From Spirochaetales bacterium Spiro_01 (GTDB lineage Bacteria > Spirochaetota > Spirochaetia > Sphaerochaetales > Sphaerochaetaceae): a stretch of DNA of 5,593 nucleotides. The stretch covers positions 1 to 5,593 of the forward strand of contig LVBC01000302.1 of the NCBI GenBank assembly GCA_001604265.1, in the 5' to 3' direction. A program made the translations under genes and the position numbers. Below are positions 1 to 5,585 of this stretch, in pieces. Below the pieces are notes generated by a model that had not been told where the DNA came from, did not search any database, and saw only the letters and a program-made list of their open reading frames with translations. Each line of letters begins with the position of its first letter. Within the stretch, counting starts at the first letter, position 1.

Positions 1-32
1 CCAAGGATTTGAAACAGAGAGGTGTTCTATGA
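1..32 (+). other. Possible 3' tail of an upstream gene
   Basis: The window opens just before a strong terminator, so an upstream + strand gene probably ends here. Two frames could supply its end: one stops at TGA 10-12, six bases before the terminator stem, and the other at TGA 30-32, inside the hairpin loop, giving the tail KDLKQRGVL. The first fits the usual spacing of stop and terminator better, but too little sequence is present to choose or to name the product. Confidence 0.25.
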
Positions 33-55
33 GAGCACCTCTTCCTTTTTCTTTC
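18..55 (+). terminator. Intrinsic terminator of the upstream gene
   Basis: An 11-bp stem (18-28 pairing with 32-42, one G-U wobble) closes a three-base loop (ATG). It is followed directly by a T-rich run at 43-55 (tcctttttctttc). This is the standard form of a Rho-independent terminator read on the + strand. It insulates the operon that starts about 100 bases downstream from the gene to the left. Confidence 0.85.
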
Positions 56-115
56 AGCTTCCTCCTCCTTTGATGCCTTGCTCCGAATGTGCGGATTCCT
101 GCCTGGAGTTTTTTG

Positions 116-145
116 TTGACAGCTGGAAAAATGGGATGCAATAAT
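116..145 (+). promoter_or_regulatory. Sigma-70-type promoter of the sugar operon
   Basis: A perfect -35 box TTGACA (116-121) is followed after 18 bases by AATAAT (140-145), a five-of-six match to the -10 consensus. Transcription should start near 151-153. That leaves a leader of roughly 47 nt before the isomerase start codon, too short for a typical riboswitch. The promoter lies after the upstream terminator and before the first gene, and no comparable promoter is obvious further along the + strand. It is therefore the likely single promoter for the following genes. Confidence 0.8.
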
Positions 146-150
146 ATTGT

Positions 151-162
151 GTGCTCGAGCAC
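151..162. promoter_or_regulatory. Palindromic operator, likely LacI-family site
   Basis: GTGCTCGAGCAC is a perfect 12-bp inverted repeat with a central CG, the symmetry typical of LacI-family operators. It begins five bases after the -10 box and covers the expected transcription start, where a bound repressor would block initiation. AATAT (143-147) and ATATT (164-168) flank it as an outer, slightly off-centre inverted repeat. The LacI gene two positions downstream in the same operon is the obvious candidate binder. The assignment is inferred from position and symmetry; I saw no second copy in the window. Confidence 0.7.
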
Positions 163-184
163 GATATTTAGAGAAAGTCCTATT

Positions 185-190
185 AGGAGG
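185..190 (+). promoter_or_regulatory. Ribosome binding site deciding the isomerase start
   Basis: A perfect AGGAGG lies nine bases before the ATG at 200. The same reading frame is open back to an ATG at 89, but that codon lies upstream of the -35 box and has no such site. The ATG at 200 is therefore the start to use. Confidence 0.85.
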
Positions 191-199
191 CAGACAAAG

Positions 200-1687
200 A
201 TGCATAAGAATATTCCAGATGTGAAGCTTGGAATGATTGCTGTCAGCAGAGACTGTTTCGTTATCAGTATCTCAAGAGACAGAAGAGTCAGGATTGGTGA
301 AGAGGCGAGGAAGATCGGTCTCGATATCTATGAGGCACCAACTGTAGTAGAGAGCGAGAAGGATGCTCTCAAGGCCCTTGACGAGGTAAAGGCAGCAGGC
401 TGCAACGCACTTGTCGTCTTCCTTGGCAACTTCGGTCCAGAGACACCTGAGACACTTATCGCAAAGTACTTCGATGGACCTGTAATGTACTGCGCAGCTG
501 CAGAGGAGAGGGGAGACAACCTGGTCGGCGGCAGAGGCGATGCCTACTGTGGAGTCCTGAACTGCTCCTACAACCTCGGTCTCAGAAAGCTTGCTGCCTA
601 CATCCCCGAGTATCCAGTTGGAGATGCCGAGGATTGTGCAAAAATGATCAGCGAGTTCATTCCTGTGGCCAGGACCATCATCGGTCTCAAGGGCCTCAAG
701 CTCATCACTTTCGGCCCACGCCCACAGGACTTCTTCGCCTGCAATGCCCCGATCAAGGCACTCTACGATATCGGCGTCGAGATCGAAGAGAACAGCGAGC
801 TCGACCTTCTCGTTGCATACAAGCAGCATGCCAATGACAAGAGAATCGACGAGGTCGTCAAGGATATGGCCAGCGAGCTCGGCGTAAAGGGCAACACCTA
901 TCCTGAACTCCTCCCAAGAATGGCACAGTTCGAGCTTACTCTCCTTGACTGGGCAGAGGCCCACCTCGGAGCAAGGAAGTATGTCGCATTTGCCAACAAG
1001 TGCTGGCCAGCATTCCCAGAGAGCTTCGGCTTCGAGCCATGCTACGTCAACAGCCGTCTGGCATCCCGCGGTATCCCTGTAGCCTGTGAGGTCGATATCT
1101 ACGGTGGTCTCTCCGAGTACATCGGCACCTGCATCACCGGTGCTCCTGTAACCCTCCTCGATATCAACAACACTGTTCCAAAGGATATGTACGAGTCCGA
1201 GATCAAGGGCAAGTTCGCAAAGGACTACAAGCTCACGGACACCTTCATGGGCTTCCACTGCGGAAATACTCCATTCAAGTGCCTCTCCTGTGGTGCAATC
1301 AACTACCAGATCATCCAGCACAGACTGCTTGAGGATGGCGAGCCCGATTTCACAAGAGGAACCCTCGAGGGTGATATCGCAGCTGGCGATATAACCTTCT
1401 TCCGCCTGCACTCCAATGCAGATACAGCACTCCAGGCATACGTCTGCGAGGGTGAGGTACTCCCTGTTGCTACCAGAAGTTTCGGTGGTATCGGCGTATT
1501 CGCAATCCCTGAGATGGGACGCTTCTATCGCCATGTCCTCATCGCAAAGAGGTACCCGCACCATGGTGCAGTCGCCTTCGGCCACATCGGAAGAAGCCTC
1601 TACGCTGTTCTCCAGTACATTGGAGTAAAGGATATCTCATACAATCGCCCAGCAGGTACACTCTACTCTGACGAGTGCCCATTCTAA
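200..1687 (+). CDS. L-fucose/L-arabinose isomerase family sugar isomerase
   Basis: Cytoplasmic aldose-ketose isomerase of 495 residues, first gene of the operon. The family interconverts an aldose and its ketose (fucose/fuculose, D-arabinose/D-ribulose, arabinose/ribulose) with a divalent metal, usually Mn2+. Residues about 8-165 and 165-290 fit the two N-terminal alpha/beta domains, and the C-terminal part carries the active site. Likely metal ligands are E297 (in ACEVDIYGG), D321 (in TLLDINNT) and H455 (in YPHHGAVAFGH), with H353 in GFHCGNTP nearby. These follow the Glu-Asp-His pattern of fucose isomerase but are my alignment by eye. At 495 residues it is about 100 shorter than E. coli FucI (591) and close in length to AraA (about 500), so it belongs to the broader family rather than being a clear FucI. 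Cysteines 354, 361 and 364 form an unusual cluster. The neighbouring kinase suggests a pentose substrate, D-arabinose or D-xylose/D-lyxose, but the sequence does not settle this. The family call is firm; the substrate is open. Confidence 0.88.
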   Translation: MHKNIPDVKLGMIAVSRDCFVISISRDRRVRIGEEARKIGLDIYEAPTVVESEKDALKALDEVKAAGCNALVVFLGNFGPETPETLIAKYFDGPVMYCAAAEERGDNLVGGRGDAYCGVLNCSYNLGLRKLAAYIPEYPVGDAEDCAKMISEFIPVARTIIGLKGLKLITFGPRPQDFFACNAPIKALYDIGVEIEENSELDLLVAYKQHANDKRIDEVVKDMASELGVKGNTYPELLPRMAQFELTLLDWAEAHLGARKYVAFANKCWPAFPESFGFEPCYVNSRLASRGIPVACEVDIYGGLSEYIGTCITGAPVTLLDINNTVPKDMYESEIKGKFAKDYKLTDTFMGFHCGNTPFKCLSCGAINYQIIQHRLLEDGEPDFTRGTLEGDIAAGDITFFRLHSNADTALQAYVCEGEVLPVATRSFGGIGVFAIPEMGRFYRHVLIAKRYPHHGAVAFGHIGRSLYAVLQYIGVKDISYNRPAGTLYSDECPF

Positions 1688-1698
1688 GGTAGAAGGCA

Positions 1699-2706
1699 GT
1701 GGCTACGATCAAGGAATTGGCCCAGGCCAGCGGTGTCTCCAGAGGCACCGTTGACCGAGTGCTTCACGATAGGCCGGGAGTCGCACCTGAGATAAGAAAG
1801 CGCGTTCTCGAGGCTGCAATGGAGCTCGGATACGAGCCGAACCTTGCAGGCAGGATGCTGGCGGTGAGGAAGAATCCTCATCTCATTGGTGTAATGCTTC
1901 CGAGCGATGGCAGTCCATTCTTTGCCGAGGTAGTCCGCGGTATTTCAAGCGCGACAGAGAAGTACAGCGACCTGGGCTTCTCTGTCTGCTTCGAAGCTGT
2001 AAGAGGCTTCAACGTCCAGGAGCACCTGGATGCAATAGGGCGGCTTGTCGAAAGAGGTGTAGATGCCCTGGTCGTCATGACAATGGACGATGAGAGGATT
2101 CTCTCATACCTCTCCTCCATGGATATCCCGATCGCCGCCGTCAATTCGGATATCTCACTTGAGAAAAGACTCTTCTATGTCGGTCCAGACTACAGGAAGA
2201 AGGGAGCAATGAATGCAGGCCTTCTTTCGCTCGTTTCCAATGGCCGGAAGAGAAATATCCTGATAGTCAGGGGAACAAGCTGTGTAAAGGGCCACAGCGA
2301 TATAGTCAATGGCTTTGTAGAGGGACTCGACAGAAGGGGGATGGATTATACCATAACCGGAGAGCTTGCCTGCCAGGATGATGATGCAGTCGCATACCAC
2401 ATGGTAGCAGAGCACCTTGCCAGGCACCCCGAGACAGATACGATATTCATATCGACAGCCGGTGTTGCAGGTGTGATGAGGGCTGTCGGTGATAAGGATA
2501 TGCTTGTCTTCGTATCCGACGATGTCGACCCTATCAGGTCCCTTCTTAAAAGTGGCAGGGTGGCGTGGACCATCTGCCAGCACCCCTATGAGCAGGGGTA
2601 TCAGTGCGCACGCAAGATACAGCAGTATTTCATAGACAACAAGCGACCTGAAAGCCAGATAATAGGCTATGAGGTCAAGATCAGAGAGAGTGTCGAGGAG
2701 GAGTGA
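1699..2706 (+). CDS. LacI-family transcriptional regulator
   Basis: DNA-binding repressor of 335 residues, a normal LacI-family length. Residues 3-24 form the helix-turn-helix (TIKELAQASGVSRGTVDRVL), 46-58 the hinge region (EPNLAGRMLAVRK), and about 62 to the end a periplasmic-binding-protein-like sugar-sensing domain, ending with the characteristic CQHPYEQGYQ segment. The recognition helix reads SRGTVDRVLHDRPGV where most members have TVSRVLN. It therefore belongs to the RGTVDRVL subgroup, and its operator may differ from classical LacI/PurR sites. Translation starts at GTG 1699. The conserved N-terminus begins there, the next in-frame Met is residue 41, and AAGG at 1686-1689 overlaps the isomerase stop codon at suitable spacing. 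The gene sits 11 nt after the isomerase and 1 nt before the kinase, so it is co-transcribed and probably autoregulated through the palindrome at 151-162. The effector is likely the substrate sugar or its ketose. Confidence 0.93.
   Translation: MATIKELAQASGVSRGTVDRVLHDRPGVAPEIRKRVLEAAMELGYEPNLAGRMLAVRKNPHLIGVMLPSDGSPFFAEVVRGISSATEKYSDLGFSVCFEAVRGFNVQEHLDAIGRLVERGVDALVVMTMDDERILSYLSSMDIPIAAVNSDISLEKRLFYVGPDYRKKGAMNAGLLSLVSNGRKRNILIVRGTSCVKGHSDIVNGFVEGLDRRGMDYTITGELACQDDDAVAYHMVAEHLARHPETDTIFISTAGVAGVMRAVGDKDMLVFVSDDVDPIRSLLKSGRVAWTICQHPYEQGYQCARKIQQYFIDNKRPESQIIGYEVKIRESVEEE
2696..2701 (+). promoter_or_regulatory. Ribosome binding site deciding the kinase start
   Basis: AGGAGG, inside a GAGGAGGAG run, lies within the last codons of the LacI gene, six bases before the ATG at 2708. 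It supports a kinase starting MVTLGIDAGT, the normal FGGY N-terminus. The in-frame ATG at 2669 would add 13 basic residues before the conserved strand and is not supported. Stop and start are one base apart, which suggests translational coupling. Confidence 0.85.
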
Positions 2707-2707
2707 T

Positions 2708-4177
2708 ATGGTCACATTAGGAATAGACGCAGGAACCCAGAGCATAAAGGTCCTCATATACGATTCAAAGAAGAAAGAGATACTGGCAGTATCCCAGGCG
2801 CCGGTTGAACTCATAGTCGAGGATGGCGGTGTCAGGGAGCAGAAGGCCCAGTGGTGGATCGATGCTCTCGATTCCTGCATGGAGAAGATTCCTCTTTCCG
2901 TGAAAGGCCGTGTCGATGCGATAGCCGTCTCAGGACAGCAGCATGGCTTTGTTCCAGTCGGAGAAGATGGAACAGTACTTCACAACGTAAAGCTCTGGTG
3001 CGACACATCGACACAGAAGGAGTGCGATGAGATCATGGAGAGAGCAGGGGGCGCCGAGGCTGTCCAGAAGAGAACTGGCAACAGGGTGATGGCAGGCTAC
3101 ACTGCAGGAAAGATCCTCTATCTGAAGAAGCACTATCCTGAGAAGTACGCTGCGATGAAGTACGTCCTGCTTCCTCACGACTACCTCAACTTCTTCCTCA
3201 CAGGAATCGCCACAATGGAGAGGGGAGATGCCTCCGGAACAGGTCTCATGAACATCTTCACAGGAGAGTGGGACAGAGAGTGCTGCAATGCGATCGGTGA
3301 GGATCTCATTGCAAAGCTTCCTGAAATCGTAAAGGAGACAAAGGCCGTCGGTCCTGTCAAGAAGGAGATCGCAAGGCGCTATGGCCTTCCCGAGAGCTGC
3401 ATAGTGGCCTCTGGTGGCGGAGACAACATGATGAGCGCAATCGGAACTGGAGCCGTCGTCGATGGCCGTGTGACGATGAGCCTTGGAACCTCGGGAACTC
3501 TCTTTGCCTCCTCATCTGTTCCCGTAAGCGACGAGAAGGGCCGCCTGGCCGCCTTCTGCTCATCACATGGAACCTATCTTCCTCTGCTGTGCACGATGAA
3601 CTGCACAGTTGCGACCGAGGTCATGAGGAAGTACATGGGCGATGATGTAGTTGCATTCGGCGACAAAGCCTCAAGAGCTGCTCGGGGAGCAGATGGTCTT
3701 GTCTTCCTTCCGTTCCTCAACGGTGAAAGGGTTCCAAACCTTCCTCATGGAGAGGGAGTCCTCGGAGGAATGAATCCGAACAATATTACGGATGAGAATA
3801 TCGCAAGAGCTACCTTCGAGGGTGTCACATACGAGTTCCTGCTCGGACTCGATGCCTTCAGGGAGAAGGGTGCAAAGGTCTCCTCCATACTCCTTACGGG
3901 CGGTGGCTCCAAGAGTCCTTTCTGGCGCCAGCTGGTTTCGGATATGACCGGTCTTCCGGTAAGAGTTCCTGCCACATCGGAGGCAGCAGCCTTCGGTTCT
4001 GCTCTCCAGGCTCTCTGGGTCGTGGGAGGTGGAGCTCTCGATTCCATCGTAAGTGAGCATCTCAGCTTCGACTCCTCCAAGGAGGCACTTCCCGACATGA
4101 AAGCCCACGAGGAGTACATGGAGCTCTACAGGCGCTGGAATGGCTATGTAGAGGCACTGGGCCCACTTTTTGCCTGA
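2708..4177 (+). CDS. xylB: Xylulokinase-like FGGY-family carbohydrate kinase
   Basis: ATP-dependent sugar kinase of 489 residues, close to E. coli XylB (484). It most likely converts D-xylulose, or a related ketopentose such as D-ribulose, to its 5-phosphate in the cytoplasm. The FGGY N-terminal domain spans about 1-245: the GIDAGTQS phosphate-binding loop at 5-12 with D7, the substrate-side motif SGQQHGF at 75-81, LWCDTST at 97-102, and DASGTGL at 174-180. D239 in SGGGDNMM is the expected catalytic base. The C-terminal domain spans about 255-435: SLGTSGT at 258-264, and the adenosine-binding LLTGGGSKSPFWRQL at 395-409. SGQQHG plus LWCDTST points to the xylulokinase branch rather than glycerol kinase, ribulokinase or fuculokinase. 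It is the last tightly linked gene of the operon, one base after the LacI gene. The FGGY call is firm; the exact ketose is inferred, and the missing xylose isomerase leaves D-ribulose possible. Confidence 0.88.
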   Translation: MVTLGIDAGTQSIKVLIYDSKKKEILAVSQAPVELIVEDGGVREQKAQWWIDALDSCMEKIPLSVKGRVDAIAVSGQQHGFVPVGEDGTVLHNVKLWCDTSTQKECDEIMERAGGAEAVQKRTGNRVMAGYTAGKILYLKKHYPEKYAAMKYVLLPHDYLNFFLTGIATMERGDASGTGLMNIFTGEWDRECCNAIGEDLIAKLPEIVKETKAVGPVKKEIARRYGLPESCIVASGGGDNMMSAIGTGAVVDGRVTMSLGTSGTLFASSSVPVSDEKGRLAAFCSSHGTYLPLLCTMNCTVATEVMRKYMGDDVVAFGDKASRAARGADGLVFLPFLNGERVPNLPHGEGVLGGMNPNNITDENIARATFEGVTYEFLLGLDAFREKGAKVSSILLTGGGSKSPFWRQLVSDMTGLPVRVPATSEAAAFGSALQALWVVGGGALDSIVSEHLSFDSSKEALPDMKAHEEYMELYRRWNGYVEALGPLFA

Positions 4178-4196
4178 GAAAGAGCGTTATTTCTGG

Positions 4197-4234
4197 GAAA
4201 GAAGACCATTTTTTGTTGAAAGTGGTCTTCTTTC
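4197..4234 (+). terminator. Long hairpin between kinase and FAH gene, possible attenuator
   Basis: A 16-bp stem (4197-4212 with 4219-4234, one G-U pair) closes the six-base loop TTGTTG. It starts 19 bases after the kinase stop and ends 10 bases before the ribosome binding site of the next gene. The bases after the stem (tgcttaaatt) are only weakly T-rich, so it is not a textbook terminator. It could act as a partial terminator, an mRNA-processing or stabilising structure, or an attenuator that lowers expression of the distal gene. The structure is plain in the sequence; the function is inferred. Confidence 0.55.
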
Positions 4235-4242
4235 TGCTTAAA

Positions 4243-4248
4243 TTGGAG
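4243..4248 (+). promoter_or_regulatory. Ribosome binding site of the FAH-family gene
   Basis: TTGGAG lies six bases before the ATG at 4255. An in-frame ATG at 4213 lies inside the loop side of the hairpin and would add a hydrophobic extension not expected in this family, so 4255 is the preferred start. Confidence 0.75.
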
Positions 4249-4254
4249 ATTGCT

Positions 4255-5148
4255 ATGAAATTTGTAACAGTTGAATACCAGAATGAACAGCTTCCTGGAA
4301 TACTTGTGAAGGGTGAGAACAAGGTCGTGCTTCTGAGAGATGTCCTTAAGCACCAGTACTTTTCCATGAATGATTTCATCCAGCTGCACAAGCAGGAGGA
4401 GCTCGACATTCTCAGGGCAATCCAGAACGAGGAGTTTCCTGCCCCTCAGATAAGCATGGACGATGTCAGGGTAGTTGCCCCGATAACCAGTTCGAGACAC
4501 GATATCATCTGCGTAGGAGTCAACTATGTCGATCATCTGGAGGAGACGAGGGAGCGCTTCTACGATGGAGTCTTCGAAACCCCGGACGATACAGTCTACT
4601 TCTCGAAGCGGGGTACTCATATCGTCGGCCCGGATGAGGAGATCGACGGGCACCTCGATATCGACCCGGAGCTCGACTACGAGGTCGAGGTCGCGATAGT
4701 CATCGGCAGGAAGATAGACAGCAGTACAGAGTACGAGGATGTAGGAAAGGCAATCTTCGGCTATACGATCTTCAACGACATAAGTGCCAGAAGAACACAG
4801 AGAAAGAGAAACCAGTGGTATCTGGGAAAGAGCTTCGATGGCTTTTCGGTAATGGGACCATACATCAGAAGTGCAGACATGTTCAGAGAGAATCCGAGTC
4901 TCGATATCGAGAGCAGGGTAAATGGAGAGACAAGGCAGAAGTCCAATACGAGACTTCTGAGAATGAAGTTCTCTGACCTCATCTATGAGCTTTCAAGATG
5001 CATGACACTCGAGCCAGGAGACATCATCTCTACAGGAACGCCATCTGGAGTCGGAATGGGCTTCGACCCTCCAAGGTATCTATCTTCAGGCGACGAGATA
5101 GAGTGCATCGTCGAGGGCCTGGGTGTTCTCAGAAATACAGTGAAGTAG
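4255..5148 (+). CDS. Fumarylacetoacetate hydrolase (FAH) family protein
   Basis: Metal-dependent enzyme of 297 residues, typical for bacterial FAH-fold proteins, which cleave C-C bonds in, or dehydrate or decarboxylate, 2-oxo acids. Residues about 1-75 match the small N-terminal domain, and about 80-297 the catalytic FAH domain. Visible landmarks are GVNYVDHLEE at 88-97 with H94 and E97 as likely catalytic pair, the metal ligands E143 and E145 in LDYEVEVAIVIGRK and D175 in IFNDISARR, K192 in GKSFDGF, and the GTPSGVGMG loop at 261-269. All key residues are present, so it should be active. Members in sugar-acid pathways include 2,4-diketo-3-deoxy-L-fuconate and -L-rhamnonate hydrolases and 2-keto-3-deoxy-D-arabinonate dehydratase. 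The neighbouring sugar genes make that kind of substrate plausible. Aromatic-degradation hydrolases share the same fold, so the substrate is unassigned. It lies 77 nt after the kinase with only the hairpin between, no convincing promoter of its own, and is probably the distal gene of the operon. Confidence 0.88.
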   Translation: MKFVTVEYQNEQLPGILVKGENKVVLLRDVLKHQYFSMNDFIQLHKQEELDILRAIQNEEFPAPQISMDDVRVVAPITSSRHDIICVGVNYVDHLEETRERFYDGVFETPDDTVYFSKRGTHIVGPDEEIDGHLDIDPELDYEVEVAIVIGRKIDSSTEYEDVGKAIFGYTIFNDISARRTQRKRNQWYLGKSFDGFSVMGPYIRSADMFRENPSLDIESRVNGETRQKSNTRLLRMKFSDLIYELSRCMTLEPGDIISTGTPSGVGMGFDPPRYLSSGDEIECIVEGLGVLRNTVK

Positions 5149-5154
5149 ACAGAA

Positions 5155-5176
5155 GAAGGCTCCCGAGGGAGCCTTC
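5155..5176. terminator. Bidirectional terminator between convergent genes
   Basis: GAAGGCTCCC (5155-5164) is the exact inverted repeat of 5167-5176. The realistic form is a 9-bp stem with a CGAG tetraloop. It begins six bases after the FAH stop codon. Read on the - strand, for the cupin gene, the stem is followed by TTCTGTCT, a moderately T-rich tail. On the + strand the following bases are less T-rich. It probably ends both transcripts, more convincingly the cupin one. Confidence 0.7.
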
Positions 5177-5197
5177 ACTGTCATATACTGTCCTGTC
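5177..5197. repeat. Short tandem-like CTGTC repeats
   Basis: ACTGTC occurs at 5177-5182 and 5187-5192, with a further CTGTC at 5193-5197, all between the hairpin and the end of the cupin gene. The units are too short to suggest a function and may be chance. Confidence 0.3.
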
Positions 5198-5543
5198 AGT
5201 CGAGGATGATGATAGCAATGAAGACAAGGTCCTCATCCTTCTCGTTCCTGATCGCATGGCTTGCTCCACCGCCTGTGATGACGACATCGCCGGCCTTCAC
5301 AGTCTTCTCTCCATCGGCTTCGGTGACTATTCCTTCCCCTGAGAGTATGTAGTAGTACTCGGTCTCGTTGACATGGTCATGCGGTCCGATGGAGCATCCC
5401 TTCCTGATTCTCATGTTGGCAAAGAGACGGGCGTGCTTTGCCATATCGCTTTCTCCGAGTATGCGCTGCTGGTAGATGATTCCATCCCCATCTCTCATGT
5501 GCTCTATCTCGACATTCTGCATCTCTTCTTTCTTCTTTATCAT
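5196..5543 (-). CDS. Small single-domain cupin protein
   Basis: Protein of 115 residues with one conserved beta-barrel cupin domain and no signal peptide, so probably cytoplasmic. Cupin motif 1 is at about 49-71: H55, H57 and E62 in the H-x-H-x4-E spacing, then G69. Motif 2 is at about 85-100: G85, then GGG where the consensus has PxG, H96 and N100. The three histidines and the glutamate form a complete metal site. The start at 5543 is supported by AGGAGA (5551-5556) seven bases upstream; a second Met at residue 8 is a weaker alternative. It converges on the FAH gene and is transcribed separately. Stand-alone cupins of this size include sugar isomerases, small dioxygenases and regulatory or binding proteins. 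The sequence does not distinguish these, and linkage to the sugar operon may be incidental. Confidence 0.85.
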   Translation of the reverse strand: MIKKKEEMQNVEIEHMRDGDGIIYQQRILGESDMAKHARLFANMRIRKGCSIGPHDHVNETEYYYILSGEGIVTEADGEKTVKAGDVVITGGGASHAIRNEKDEDLVFIAIIILD

Positions 5544-5550
5544 TGCTGTT

Positions 5551-5578
5551 TCTCCTATGAGGACAATTGTAGATTATC
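5551..5578 (-). promoter_or_regulatory. Cupin promoter region: -10 box, palindrome and RBS
   Basis: On the - strand GATAAT (5573-5578) matches the -10 consensus at five of six bases. The matching -35 would fall at or beyond the window edge and cannot be seen. Between it and the ribosome binding site AGGAGA (5551-5556) lies the 8-bp perfect palindrome ACAATTGT (5563-5570), near the expected transcription start and possibly an operator half. The ribosome binding site is clear; the promoter and operator are tentative. Confidence 0.45.
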
Positions 5579-5585
5579 ATCAGGG

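Noticed and set aside
60..75. A Shine-Dalgarno-like AAAGGAGGAGG on the - strand
   Set aside because: No start codon follows at suitable distance on that strand; the next bases run into the terminator.
89..199. An N-terminal extension of the isomerase from the ATG at 89
   Set aside because: The codon lies upstream of the promoter's -35 box, so it would not be in the transcript. AGGAGG sits correctly for the ATG at 200.
272..1585. A 437-codon open frame on the - strand opposite the isomerase
   Set aside because: It is a shadow produced by the strong codon bias of the isomerase. It has no ribosome binding site or recognisable domain, and the + strand protein is clearly real.
2155..2880. A 241-codon - strand open frame across the regulator-kinase junction
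   Set aside because: Its translation has no recognisable domain and it lies wholly over two well-supported + strand genes.
4216..4244. A possible promoter TTGAAA / TAAATT before the FAH gene
   Set aside because: The -10 match is weak, both boxes overlap the hairpin or ribosome binding site, and the implied start would leave almost no leader.
4899..4912. A perfect 14-bp palindrome, TCTCGATATCGAGA, inside the FAH gene
   Set aside because: It encodes part of SLDIESR with the organism's favoured codons. CTCGATATC also recurs in other genes here, so it looks like codon use rather than an operator.
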